From Owenia fusiformis (lineage: Eukaryota; Annelida; Polychaeta; Sabellida; Oweniidae): a stretch of DNA of 64,000 nucleotides. The notes beneath the pieces are model-generated. The model saw only the letters and a program-made list of their open reading frames with translations. It did no database searches and was not told the origin of the DNA. Location: NCBI GenBank assembly GCA_903813345.2, contig CAIIXF020000003.1:23329248-23393247 (forward strand), read 5' to 3'. Made by a program: the position numbers and the translations under genes. This document shows, one piece after another, positions 13,401-22,075 of this stretch (positions are counted from its first letter, which is position 1; the number at the start of each line of letters is the position of its first letter).

Positions 13401-14129
13401 TATCATTAGGGATACAAATTCCACTATATTTGGACTAACTAAGACGGACAAAATAGAGCACTGAATACACTGAGGTAAGAATTTATTACATGTGCGACAG
13501 CATGTAATTTTCATAGCTTAAGGACAGGGTGCATGTTGGGAAATTTTCTGCATTCCTCAATTGAGTCACATGTTATTTTTCAAACATGAATAACTCCTTC
13601 CCCACATTGTCTACATCTTCTAAGTTTGCACAAAGAGTGCACTTCTGTGCCTAGAAAAGCCTTGTGAGAAGGTTTGTTTTGTAAAATGTATAAAAAATGA
13701 GAAAATTCAGTGAAAAAATTTCTGAAAATTTTCTGATTTTTTTCACTGAATTTTCTTGTTTTTTATACACTTTATCAAAACATTCTTCTCACAAGTCTTT
13801 TCTAGGCACAGAAGTGCACTCTTTGTGCAAAACTGGAAGATATAGACAATGAAGGGAAGGAGTGATTCTTGTTTGAAAAATAACATGTGACTCAATTGAG
13901 GAATGCAGAAAATTTCCCATCATGCACCCTGACCTTAAATTGCAATTCTTTATGATCACTGTACCTTATATATGGCAGCGATATTGGTTATGATGTTGCC
14001 TTTAGCTGCACTAAATTTTATTTTCTGTTGAATTTCATTTTCATTGATGGATCCCCATTTTTCCAAATACAATGGTATATCTGGTTTCTTTAACTTTCCA
14101 AGGACCTTCCTCAATATTTCCTCCTCCAT
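1405..14129 (-). CDS. CENPN: Centromere protein N, 10 coding exons, 374 aa
   Basis: Subunit of the constitutive centromere-associated network, which in vertebrates reads CENP-A nucleosomes and pairs with CENP-L. Coding exons: 14129-13965, 11854-11806, 11569-11510, 10409-10339, 9951-9787, 8050-7949, 3860-3785, 2446-2319, 2127-2053, 1638-1405. All join in phase with GT-AG introns and total 1125 nt. The N-terminal region (about residues 1-75, starting MEEEILRKVL) matches the pyrin-like domain of human CENP-N. The LLDIIY stretch of human CENP-N appears here as MLDLMY, with its Tyr codon split by intron 2. Middle (SYIPTHVTYIAHY) and C-terminal (DSRILFEHE, EYLTEKFG) blocks also align. Length is near the human 339 aa. 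An in-frame ATG at 14225 would add 32 residues, but the family start fits 14129. It is divergent from CMC2, as in human. Introns 1-6 are packed with mobile elements. Confidence 0.93.
2543..2902. mobile_element. TIR element, AGATGCGAGTAG family, copy 1
   Basis: A 360-bp segment bounded by AGATGCGAGTAG and its inverse CTACTCGCATCT. A second copy with the same ends and similar interior lies at 59586-59997. No coding capacity, so a MITE-like element. It sits in CENPN intron 7 and mimics coding sequence near 2600, but is not an exon. Confidence 0.7.
2926..3025. repeat. Short tandem repeat (CAATCAATAGTAAAGCTCAA)
   Basis: A unit of about 60 bp, with the core CAATCAATAGTAAAGCTCAA, occurs twice in a row. 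A weaker copy lies near 2470. It is intronic in CENPN. Confidence 0.5.
3227..3688 (+). mobile_element. hAT-type MITE, TAGTGTTGTCGCGAT family, copy A
   Basis: 462 bp bounded by TAGTGTTGTCGCGAT and its inverse. The TAGTG start fits the hAT end consensus. A second copy in reverse orientation at 31022-31460 has a clean 8-bp target duplication. Here the flanks (ATGTATAA on the left, AAATGTATAA a few bases out on the right) suggest a slightly eroded duplication. No open frame of transposase size. It lies in CENPN intron 7. Confidence 0.8.
3890..5630 (+). mobile_element. Minisatellite-cored hairpin element, family A, long copy 1
   Basis: It starts with AAGGCATTAACATG and ATGTCACCACC (3911-3921). 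The core is a tandem array with units of roughly 140-180 bp (each with TTGAATTTCTGAGAAC, GTAGATGATTTTGAA and GACCTTGAGAAGGTCA). Then comes a GACGCCGGACGCCAACC-rich spacer (5520-5575), and it ends in the hairpin GTCACCAC-TTTT-GGTGGTGAC (5604-5624). The right hairpin arm is the inverse of the 5' motif. It lies in CENPN intron 6. The HINE-like (Helentron-associated) assignment is inference from architecture only. Confidence 0.65.
5664..6953 (+). mobile_element. Minisatellite-cored hairpin element, family A, long copy 2
   Basis: A second full copy of the preceding element, head to tail about 35 bp downstream. It has the same start, the same units in fewer copies, the same GACGCC spacer and the same terminal hairpin. 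The two copies share diagnostic unit variants (for example a doubled GAAGGTCAAATG segment near the 3' end), so they probably arose by segmental duplication rather than two insertions. Confidence 0.65.
8390..9386 (+). mobile_element. Minisatellite-cored hairpin element, family D
   Basis: 5' motif ATCACACCATC (8394-8404). The core holds about 6 units of 145 bp, each with AAGATGGC, AGTACTTGATATCCTCTATC and GCGATGACAAGATTTTTC. The spacer is GGGACGATCATGATCACGATC-like (9312-9345). It ends with the hairpin CCCACC-GAT-GGTGTGATAA (9361-9380). The right arm is the inverse of the 5' motif. The overlapping small open frames in the array are by-products of the repeat. It lies in CENPN intron 5. Confidence 0.6.
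10479..11185 (+). mobile_element. Minisatellite-cored hairpin element, family B, copy 1
   Basis: 5' motif ATATCGCACCCTT (10479-10491). The core holds four units of about 160 bp, each with AAAACTAATCAGTTCTAAAC and GAAACATCCCTGAGAATTTC. The spacer is GGGACGCCCGCCCAACCGCC. It ends with the hairpin AGCACCTTAGGGTGCAATAAAAA (11161 on). The right arm is the inverse of the 5' motif. It lies in CENPN intron 3. Confidence 0.6.
11617..11732. mobile_element. 116-bp hAT-type MITE with 8-bp target duplication
   Basis: Ends are TAGGGATGGGACGG and its near inverse CCGTCCCATCCCTA. They are flanked on both sides by the identical octamer GTGTGTAT (11609-11616 and 11733-11740). An 8-bp duplication with a TAGGG end fits hAT. 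It makes up about half of CENPN intron 2. Confidence 0.85.
13188..13316. repeat. Inverted repeat (TCCCAGAATGCAACAT)
   Basis: The GGTTGACTCCCAGAATGC segment near 13190 is mirrored by TGCATTCTGGGAGCCAATCC near 13300, with a spacer of about 80 bp. A small foldback unit in CENPN intron 1. Confidence 0.5.
13518..13937. mobile_element. Palindromic foldback element bounded by TTAA
   Basis: About 410 bp that reads nearly the same on both strands. The left arm begins TTAAGGACAGGGTGCATG; the right arm ends ATGCACCCTGACCTTAA. The axis is near 13730 (TCTGAAAATTTTCTGA). TTAA at both ends would fit piggyBac-type insertion, but the TIR was not matched to a known family. It starts 28 bp inside CENPN intron 1, next to exon 1. 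Confidence 0.7.
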
Positions 14130-14437
14130 TTTAAATTTACGAAAATGGCGCCTTTCATGACAGAAGTTTCTAAACATTTTCTCTGTTATCCTTTCAAAGA
14201 TGAGAAAACTGGTCAATATAAACATTATAACGGAGTCTCAAATTAATTCTCAAATTATTTTTGTATTATTTAAGAATAACATTTTAAAGTTTGAATGGTA
14301 AATAATGAAATATGAATAACAGATACGCCTCTTGTTTTTAGAGCAACACATATTTTGATGACGTAGTTCACAACCTCACGTTACAAAACTTTCAGAAAGT
14401 CGAAGGCAGATGAATATTCTTGTCATACCACACACAG
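14130..14437. promoter_or_regulatory. Putative shared promoter of CENPN and CMC2
   Basis: This covers the interval between the CENPN start codon and a consensus donor (ACACAG|GTAAGT, 14437/14438) that would end an untranslated CMC2 first exon. A GGCGCC element (E2F-like or YY1-like context AAAATGGCGCC) lies at about 14143-14152. Human CMC2 and CENPN are also divergent neighbours. The first-exon call is inference: no transcript data are available. Confidence 0.45.
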
Positions 14438-14601
14438 GTAAGTAATGAACATATTTTATAAATAACTTCAGTTTCGATGAATTTATTCGTGCTGAATTTA
14501 CCATGTTACTTTCAATATTTAGTCCATAATTTAGAACCTTTTCTAAAAATTAAATTTATCGATGAAATTGAAAGTTGATAAATTTCTGGCGCAGGAGAGC
14601 C

Positions 14602-15441
14602 TACTACTTTTTTCAAGGCCTGACTGCGTCGCTAACATGCTAAATATAAGAGTTAGCTGACGTTTGGGAGTCTGACTTACCTTCTAAAGGTTAGAACCCG
14701 AATCTTAATGAAACCATATCACCTTTGTTGCGTCGATGATGATGCATAAACATAGCATTTGATAGAAATTAGCGTAAATGCTTTTCCGACTTTTTCATTT
14801 TTCATCAATGTTGACTTCCGGGAAGGCGTTGTAGTTATCACGAAATAACGCATTGACCCTTGAACTTTACTTTGTTGACGTGTCAACCAAGCATGTCTGG
14901 TGTGAAAATTAAAAGAATATTAATATTATTAAGCAATGTTCTACATCCGCCAAGCTAAGTGAAGTAGTCAATATTTAAAATTACCAATTTCAAGTGAAGT
15001 ACGCAACGAACGAAACTGCGTGATCTACACTCCCACTATTGGTCTGAATGAAATGCTACGTAGAAATATGAGCCGTCTGCTGTATTAGTCGATTAATAGA
15101 GTAAGACCTGTTGGTGATGCTTTATAATTTAGACCAAAACATTGAAGAACAAACGAACCTGTAAATCGTGAAAACAACGAACAAAAATTCGGTTTTCACA
15201 TATGTTCGGTAATTTTTCGTATTGAAACTTCCAGAACTTACAAGGAAATCATTCATTTTCTCGATCCATGATTTACCTCTTGGATGTTGTGGCAAATGCT
15301 CCATGGTTGACGGAACAAAGGTGATATGGTTTCATTAAGATTCGGGTTCTAACCTTTAGAAGGTAAGTCAGACTCCCAAACGTCAGCTAACTCTTATATT
15401 TAGCATGTTAGCGACGCAGTCAGGCCTTGAAAAAAGTAGTA
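14602..15441. mobile_element. Foldback element with 133-bp terminal inverted repeats
   Basis: The left arm 14602-14734 (TACTACTTTTTTCAAGGCC...) is a near-exact inverse of 15309-15441. About 570 bp of unique sequence lies between. Each arm contains GGTAAGT or its inverse, so both strands carry a donor-like sequence. No target duplication is obvious. It lies in the presumed CMC2 intron 1. Confidence 0.8.
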
Positions 15442-17531
15442 AGTCAGATTTGAGACTAGCCTAGGCCTAGTAGTTCAGGGGCGTCGGACCATATTTCAGA
15501 AGAGGTACGTTTTTACAGAAAATATAGGTGGGGAAACTGATGGTCAAAGACTGCACACTCAAGGGGGGGGTCTGGGCAGGGACATTTTTTTCGAGGTCTC
15601 CTCTGCCAAAGGCAGTGCAAAGTAGGAGCGTAGCGACTACTTTGCGGGAGACCTTTGATCATGTTTACTCACGTTTGCTCCTGTAATTATTCACTTCTTC
15701 ACCTCTTTAATTAAAATGTGATTTCAATCAGTTGATCAAATTTTTGGACTTTGACCTGAAATTCAAATATAAATATTTATAAAAAAATACTGACTCATTA
15801 TTATATTTTTAAAAGTCTTTCAAATAAAGTGAAATGAAGCCGAAATCAGCTAAAATTATGCAATGTCGTAAAATGGCGTGACTGGAATATGATGCAATCA
15901 CCCGTGACATCAGACACATATTGCCACATCAACAACTAAACAAACAATTAATATAGACTTCACTGATTGGTTTAAAGATTCTTTGCATCATTTGTGACGT
16001 CATAAACATGTTACCCAACCAACAACTAAACAAATAACAAATACTAGGTTCGTTCAGTGCCATGCTCTTGAATCAGTTATAAACAGGGATTATCAACATT
16101 TTCTTGTTATTTGAAGTGCAATCTGATTGTTTTTAATGACATATCAATATCAATGATATATAGTTTTATCTAATAAAATAAAACTACATTTTTTGTAGTT
16201 TTTAAGAATCTCATTAAAAAAATTCTGGGCTGTTTCAGAGGGAGTGTGTTTGCATCCAATGCACCCCCCCCCCTTTTGACGCCCATGTAGTTCAATAAGT
16301 TAAATCCAATAGCTTTAATTATTGATCTGAATTTTCTTGGATTTAACTTCCATGCAATGTAATCATGCATTGCAAATTTTCCTCTACACAATTAATATGT
16401 GACAGATACTTGACAATATTATAGATCATTCCACGTAACATTTTTGTATTAAATGTTGATTTATGATAGATAAAGGCCGACTATGCATTTTCAGTATTTA
16501 TAGCCAAATTAAAACTTTTCATCATCCTAGAATATCATTTAGATTGTTCAGTACTCGAAGTTTTGTTTGTTAACAAAAACACCTTGAACGAGCCATATAG
16601 TAGCTTACATTCTTAAATTAGATAAAAAATTATATATTATCTAATCTGTCAAAGTTTTGTCGATGATTTTTATCATTTCCAACACCAGATGGCGATGTTT
16701 TGATTACATCGCGTGAGGCCTCTCCTGGCATGAGACCCCTGCTCTAGGGGTCAGCAAAATATTACACCATCTATTCTCATAAAAGTAACATGAAAACCTA
16801 CTAGTTGTAAATAGCACAGGTGAACCAAAACAAATGTTCAATGCTCATGCTGTTTTTACGTGAGTAATTTTTTCTAAGTTTGAGATTTGCATTAAAGAAG
16901 CTTTGTGTAACAATAAGACTGTGAGAATGTTGTGTTCCCATGATTTTTTTATGTTTTATTTCCCTTTTTATTTGTTCCTCAATAGGCATTGTCAGTCTTT
17001 AAATGTGGTTATTGTTGATTACTGGAATGTATTTTTGCATCGACCATTTGGCGAAATTAAACTGCTTTTGAATAAATTTTCAGAAATCAACCGAAGGATT
17101 AACATGCAAGCTTGATTGATCCCTATAATCCAGTAATCCTATAATACACAGAAAATGCATATTAATGTTACCTTATTAACTTGTTACATTCAAAGTGCAA
17201 TCAGGTTTAGATTACATTTCCCCAGTTTCGGTGATAAAGAACTGTTACCATCTTAACCCTATGAATGGTGTCTTGGACTGCACTTTCTTCTATTTATATG
17301 GTCACAGACAAGTATTTAAATTCCGCCAAAATTCCATGAAACTTAGTATTGTAATATTGCAAGTCCGCTAAATTAAGTTGCCACCAAATGTTCAAAGCAG
17401 TAAATCTGCTAAAATAAGTAGCGCCAAATTAAGTAGAAGTACAGTCTCCACTTTCTTAAAGGGATTTCATCAATATTGAAAATAGGTACTACCTTTTCAG
17501 AAACATTGACACAACGGAAAATTGCCTCAGG
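15442..17531. other. Noncoding region in presumed CMC2 intron 1
   Basis: No coding sequence is recognised. It contains a G-run and a hairpin around GAGGTCTCC / GGGAGACCT (15595-15655), a C-run at 16262, and at about 17315-17450 a degraded relative of the AATTTGGCG element at 54338. Confidence 0.4.
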
Positions 17532-18323
17532 ATGGCATTTAGGAAGAACGGATATTGTGTCGGTGCTTTGATTGGTTACTGTGCTCTGGTGATCATACCT
17601 GTCGTACACCTAGCTGTCGTATACAGCTACTGGAGTGAGAAAGCATATGTAGACACTGAACAATGTACATGCTCCTGTTGGGACACTATCTTCAAAGGTT
17701 CTTATGAAACTCACTTCTCTGGATATAAACACATTTACATCAATGTTACATCAAATACTTTGAAAATCTGGATGCTTACCATGTTAGCAGTATTGTGCCT
17801 CTATGAATCCATAAAGTACGTCGTTAAACTGACCTACAAGGGAACGATTAGAATAACAATGCTCGCAGCCTTCGTGAGCTCTATATATCCACATTATTAT
17901 ACCTGGTGGTCATTTCTCAACTATTGGAACGATGAATTCTACGACCAGTGGAATCACCAGGTTTTCTTTAGCACAACTGAGCTAGCGTCAACTATTGTGA
18001 CGTTATTATTACTAAATACAGAAGACAAACATGAAATAAGATACAGGATACTGCTATTATTAATAATGATCAATGTTGGTGTCATACATATTTTAACAGC
18101 TGGAACTGACCAGTTATTTGTTAATGTGGTGGCTGGGGAATGGCATCAAAAGACAAGAGATTTAGGATTCCTTATTGGAGATATTGTATCAATAGCTGCA
18201 GCATTTTTGGAAATAGGATTCATTACTAGACATAGACCACTGAGGGAATGCATCAAAGATGAAGATGCTTTCATCTCTTGTCTATTTATCATATTTATGT
18301 GGTTTCTAGCATCACGTTTGTGA
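17532..18323 (+). CDS. Unassigned multi-pass membrane protein, single exon, 263 aa
   Basis: An open frame of 263 codons with about seven hydrophobic segments: residues 8-33, 77-96, 103-122, 145-161, 169-187, 210-230 and 245-262. A short loop between the first two has the Cys-rich motif CTCSCWDTIFKGSYE. Tryptophan and tyrosine are enriched in the third segment (YPHYYTWW). There is no N-terminal cleaved signal apart from the first helix. The ATG at 17532 follows CAGG, so an untranslated upstream exon with an acceptor here is possible. I do not recognise the family and assign no function. The length, composition and hydrophobic periodicity make it very likely a real protein. It lies on the same strand inside the presumed CMC2 intron 1. 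Confidence 0.75.
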   Translation: MAFRKNGYCVGALIGYCALVIIPVVHLAVVYSYWSEKAYVDTEQCTCSCWDTIFKGSYETHFSGYKHIYINVTSNTLKIWMLTMLAVLCLYESIKYVVKLTYKGTIRITMLAAFVSSIYPHYYTWWSFLNYWNDEFYDQWNHQVFFSTTELASTIVTLLLLNTEDKHEIRYRILLLLIMINVGVIHILTAGTDQLFVNVVAGEWHQKTRDLGFLIGDIVSIAAAFLEIGFITRHRPLRECIKDEDAFISCLFIIFMWFLASRL

Positions 18324-18483
18324 TCATTATAAAAAGATCTTAGGACATGCTAATATAATGACGATACCCCAGGTCATAAAATCAAATGTAATACTTTGAG
18401 TAAATTAAAAATTGTGTTTAAAAAATATGTATATCCAGTTTGTTTGTTAATATTTATATTTATTAACTCATTTGAAATAGAAT

Positions 18484-18632
18484 AATTATGTCACCACTAC
18501 CAGCAGTGGTGACATATTGTTATAGGATCCAACTTTTTTGTAGATGGTGTTCGGCAGTCAGAGTTCAGTATTCAGAGTTAGATGACTGTAACAAATGGCA
18601 AGTGGTGACATGTTGCATGTTGATACCTGGTT
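18484..18632 (-). mobile_element. Family A hairpin element, short copy without array
   Basis: In reverse orientation: hairpin TGTCACCACT-ACCAGC-AGTGGTGACA at 18489, then a CAAC/TTTTTTGTAGA segment, GTTCGGCAGTCAG-type spacer, TGTAACAAATGGCAAGTGGTGACAT and GCATGTTGATACC. It corresponds to the two ends of the long family A elements with no minisatellite core. Confidence 0.6.
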
Positions 18633-19219
18633 GAATTATGGAGTGTACATGCTACTTTCTCTAGCAAAAGCATACCTCTTTCTGGGGAAATATGTACATT
18701 TCATTGCATGAGATCATAATAAAAAAATTATGAGATGAGATAAATGCTTTTGTCAGTGTGCAACTCCAAAGTGGTTGCTACTTTTGAGAAAATATACACA
18801 GTGCCTTGTCAGTCTGCATTTGTAGCAAAAGATGTATTTTTCAAAAACTTCCCACCAAAGCATGTCATAGGTGACATTTTATTTTTCTATAAAATTTTCT
18901 ATAGTTTATTTTTGCATGAGGCAGCACTGCCTAAATCTATATAGTATTTTCAAAGCTTGTAATGGCCAAATTTTACCTACAACTCTGATTCAGTCAGCTA
19001 CTTTTGAGATTTCCAACCCCAAAATAGGCACTTAAATTTTAACCACCCAGCATTGAATCATAAATCAAGTCAACAACATGAGCATGAAATCTGACATCTT
19101 TCAATGAAAAGCTATCAAGAGATACCAAATCCCCCCAACTCACCAAGAGGTATTTTTATTTTAAATTGTATTGCATTTCAGATATTGCTTGAGATCCTAG
19201 ATTGAGACAGAGGTACACA

Positions 19220-20678
19220 ATGCATCCTGACTTATCTCCACATCTTCACAGTGAGGCATGTAATGTCATCATAGCTGATTTACACAGGTGCCATAAAGAG
19301 GTAAATGTTCCTTAATTAATAAGTATTAAGTATGGTTCCTGGCTCTCTCATAGCTTGGAATGATTATCTCATTGTCTATTCATTTTGGTGCTATTATATG
19401 TCCATCTTATCTCTATTTATTCTTCTTTACTGTTACTCTCTACTCAAAAGCCTAAAATAAACTTTGCTGCTATTAACTGTGAAGCATCAAATAAAACATA
19501 AGATGATCTTAAAATTAATTTTGTTATAATGGCAGTGTTCTCCATAGTGCAACATTAAGTTGTAAAAATGATACAGAATATCACCAGATCAAAATGTGAA
19601 CACATCTTAAAAATCATGTCATTCTTTCAACAATTCATTCATATAACATATGTTGTTGTTTTTTTACTTTTCAGAATCCATTTAAGAAATTCCTAGGTCA
19701 ATGCAACCAAATAGATAGAGATCTCCAACGCTGTTTACAAACTGAGGTACAGTTCTTCTATTACTTCTACTCATATAATTTGTTCATTATTTAAAGGGGC
19801 AATAAGGACTGTAGAGAAAATAGGAAAGTATTTTAATTTTTTCTGAGCTATCAAGGCAAAATTTGGTTTAACATCTTCTTTGACATACCTATTTTCTTAA
19901 AATGTATGGATAAATTATTAATTTCAGCATTAAGAAGCGTAAATTCAGTTGAAAGCTTCAAAAAGGGGACTTCCACTTTTATATTTTTAAGATCCACCAT
20001 GTTTCAAGAGGAATATCAGCTAAAATAATGTTTATCAAGGGGGTTTCTTTGTAGATAATAAAAATAGATGTTAGTCTTGAGGAAATATCCAAACTTAAAT
20101 ATATTTTGACACTGGTCCATGATCGTTGAATGACCCCTCTGCACTAATTATTGCACCTTTAATCATACATTGGCTCCTTATGCCACTTGATCCTTGTCAG
20201 TTTCTGGCATTTTGTCTTCTTGTATGAATGCTTAGATTTTATTATCGGTTCCAATTTAGCGCTGATGAAATAAATTGAGCATGCTGGGTAAAAAATTTGC
20301 AGCATTAATCTTTTTATTATCGCAATCTTTGGAAGTGCTATATTGTTGTCGCCTTGTGACCATTTTGATTTTTTTTCGATACAAAGGTGTGATGTTTATC
20401 ACTGTATGTTTTGTTTTACCTTAAAAAAAGTAAAAAAAGAAAAAAAGTAATGTTGTCAGCTTGGCTGGCAGTGAGCAGCTGTATCTTTTGGGGCATTCTT
20501 GATTATTTTTTATGTCAATTTTTTTTCTTAAATGTATTTGATTGATTTACTTGATTCATAAAAAAGTGTTGATTTTTATTTTCAGTATCTTAGGAAGAAA
20601 AAAGCAAACACTGACCATGCGGCAAAGATGCGCCAAAGAATTAAAGAAACACAGGGAAAATCTGAATTTCAAGTATAA
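19220..20678 (+). CDS. CMC2: COX assembly mitochondrial protein 2 (twin CX9C), 3 coding exons, 81 aa
   Basis: A small intermembrane-space protein of the twin CX9C class, needed for cytochrome c oxidase biogenesis. Coding exons are 19220-19300, 19675-19746 and 20586-20678, all phase 0, giving 81 aa (human 79). The start MHPDLSPHLHSEACNV is nearly identical to human CMC2. Both motifs are intact: C14-X9-C24 and a second CNQIDRDLQRC. The acceptor at 19181 shows that the coding start lies in an internal exon, so an untranslated first exon is expected upstream, probably the one ending at 14437. The stop codon is only 31 bp before the first SETD4 ATG. Confidence 0.95.
19792..20161. mobile_element. 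Possible MITE in CMC2 intron 2
   Basis: The ends TTAAAGGGGCAATAA and TTATTGCACCTTTAA are inverted copies about 340 bp apart, with no coding capacity. Only terminal similarity supports this. Confidence 0.4.
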
Positions 20679-20709
20679 CGACACAAACCTTTAGTCAATT
20701 ACATGCATC

Positions 20710-22071
20710 TTGAATTTATTTATTATGGAACATAGAAAAGTGAAATACGGTCGTACATGGTGGAAGAGACAACGTAAGAAAAATCAAACGCCAAGCAGAC
20801 CAAAATCTTGTGATAATGATCAAGATATGATTGTATTAAGACAATGGATGCATAAAGATGGATATACAGGATGTAGTCTCAAACCAGCCGTTTTCCCCGA
20901 CACTGGACGAGGGTTGATGACAACAAGGAATATTTCACCTGGAAACATTCTCATAAGTATCCCAGAAGCATTATTGATTACTACAGATACAGTGCTGGAT
21001 AGTGATTTAGGGCAAATGATCGCAAATTCTAAGATGAAGCTGAAACCAATCCAGGTGTTAGTGCTATTTCTGGTTGTTGAACGCTACAAAGGAAGTGCTT
21101 CACAGTGGCAACATTACGTCGATGTTCTACCAAAGGAGTATACAACACCACTTTATTTTAACCATGATGAAATAAACAGCCTTAATGACCCCATAAAACA
21201 TCAAGCAACGGAATTAATTGATAATGTAGCTGAGTTATTCAAATCTACGCAATACTCAATCAAACACCTGGATTATAAGATTGGGACTGTTTCCCTTGAT
21301 GATATCCTTACCTATGACATATTCAAATGGGCGTGGTGTGCTGTAAACACGCGCAGTGTTTATATCGATCACATCAATTCTGATTGGCTGGATACAACCA
21401 CGGAGAAAAATCACTTCGCCCTTGCACCATATCTGGATTTAATCAACCACACTAACTCTGCTAAAGTTGAAGCAGGTTTCAACTTTGAAAATCGGTGCTA
21501 TGACATCAAAACATTGGATACTTATAAAAAATACGACCAAGTTTTCATTTGTTATAACCAGCATTCAAATGTTAAACTGTTCCTTGAATATGGGTTTATA
21601 TTACCTGACAATGATTGCAGTATTGTATCAGTCACCCCTAGTGATATATACACTATATGTAAGAAACTCAGTCACCTTGGAAACATCAAAGAAAAGTTGA
21701 AGTTTCTAAATCAAAAGGAATTACTTGTTAACCTTGAAGTGAGTTTAAATGGCGCTTCGTGGAATTTGAAAACATGTGTACTCATTTTGAGTGCAAACAC
21801 TGAGAAAAATGAGTATAGTTTCATGAAATGTGTGTACGATTCATCTGATTCTTGTTACACTACATGTAAGATGCTGATGAAAACTCTGCTAGAAAATAAG
21901 ATAGAAAGTGCAGGGAACCATGATAGTTGTAGAAAAGGTTTTGAATCTAGTGAGGCCCCCTTGCCATATAAGGCTGTCATTATTGACACTTTAAACGGGG
22001 AGAGGGAGAGGATTTTGAGGTCGAATATTAAAATGCTGTTAACCAATAAAGAATATTTTCTAAGAGATTAA
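20710..22071 (+). CDS. SETD4: SET domain-containing protein 4, single exon, 453 aa
   Basis: A protein lysine methyltransferase of the SETD3/SETD4/Rubisco-LSMT class. An open frame of 453 codons; the second in-frame ATG (20725, MEHRKVKY) is an equally good start. Landmarks: FPDTGRGLMTTRNISPG opens the SET domain (about residue 62); WAWCAVNTRSVY (about 210) and ALAPYLDLINHTN (about 238) form the cofactor and substrate pocket; VFICYNQHSNVKLFLEYGF (about 278) is the closing catalytic segment. The Rubisco-LSMT-type substrate-binding region follows to the end. Human SETD4 (about 440 aa) is split into many exons; here the whole frame is uninterrupted. The N-terminal basic stretch (TWWKRQRKK) is as in human. 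The gene is in tandem with CMC2 and its promoter must lie in or before CMC2's last intron. Confidence 0.93.
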   Translation: MNLFIMEHRKVKYGRTWWKRQRKKNQTPSRPKSCDNDQDMIVLRQWMHKDGYTGCSLKPAVFPDTGRGLMTTRNISPGNILISIPEALLITTDTVLDSDLGQMIANSKMKLKPIQVLVLFLVVERYKGSASQWQHYVDVLPKEYTTPLYFNHDEINSLNDPIKHQATELIDNVAELFKSTQYSIKHLDYKIGTVSLDDILTYDIFKWAWCAVNTRSVYIDHINSDWLDTTTEKNHFALAPYLDLINHTNSAKVEAGFNFENRCYDIKTLDTYKKYDQVFICYNQHSNVKLFLEYGFILPDNDCSIVSVTPSDIYTICKKLSHLGNIKEKLKFLNQKELLVNLEVSLNGASWNLKTCVLILSANTEKNEYSFMKCVYDSSDSCYTTCKMLMKTLLENKIESAGNHDSCRKGFESSEAPLPYKAVIIDTLNGERERILRSNIKMLLTNKEYFLRD

Positions 22072-22075
22072 TAAA
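22070..22075 (+). terminator. AATAAA overlapping the SETD4 stop codon
   Basis: The TAA stop (22069-22071) runs into AATAAA, followed by a T-rich tract at 22087. If used, the 3' untranslated region would be only about 20 nt. Downstream alternatives are not excluded. Confidence 0.35.
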
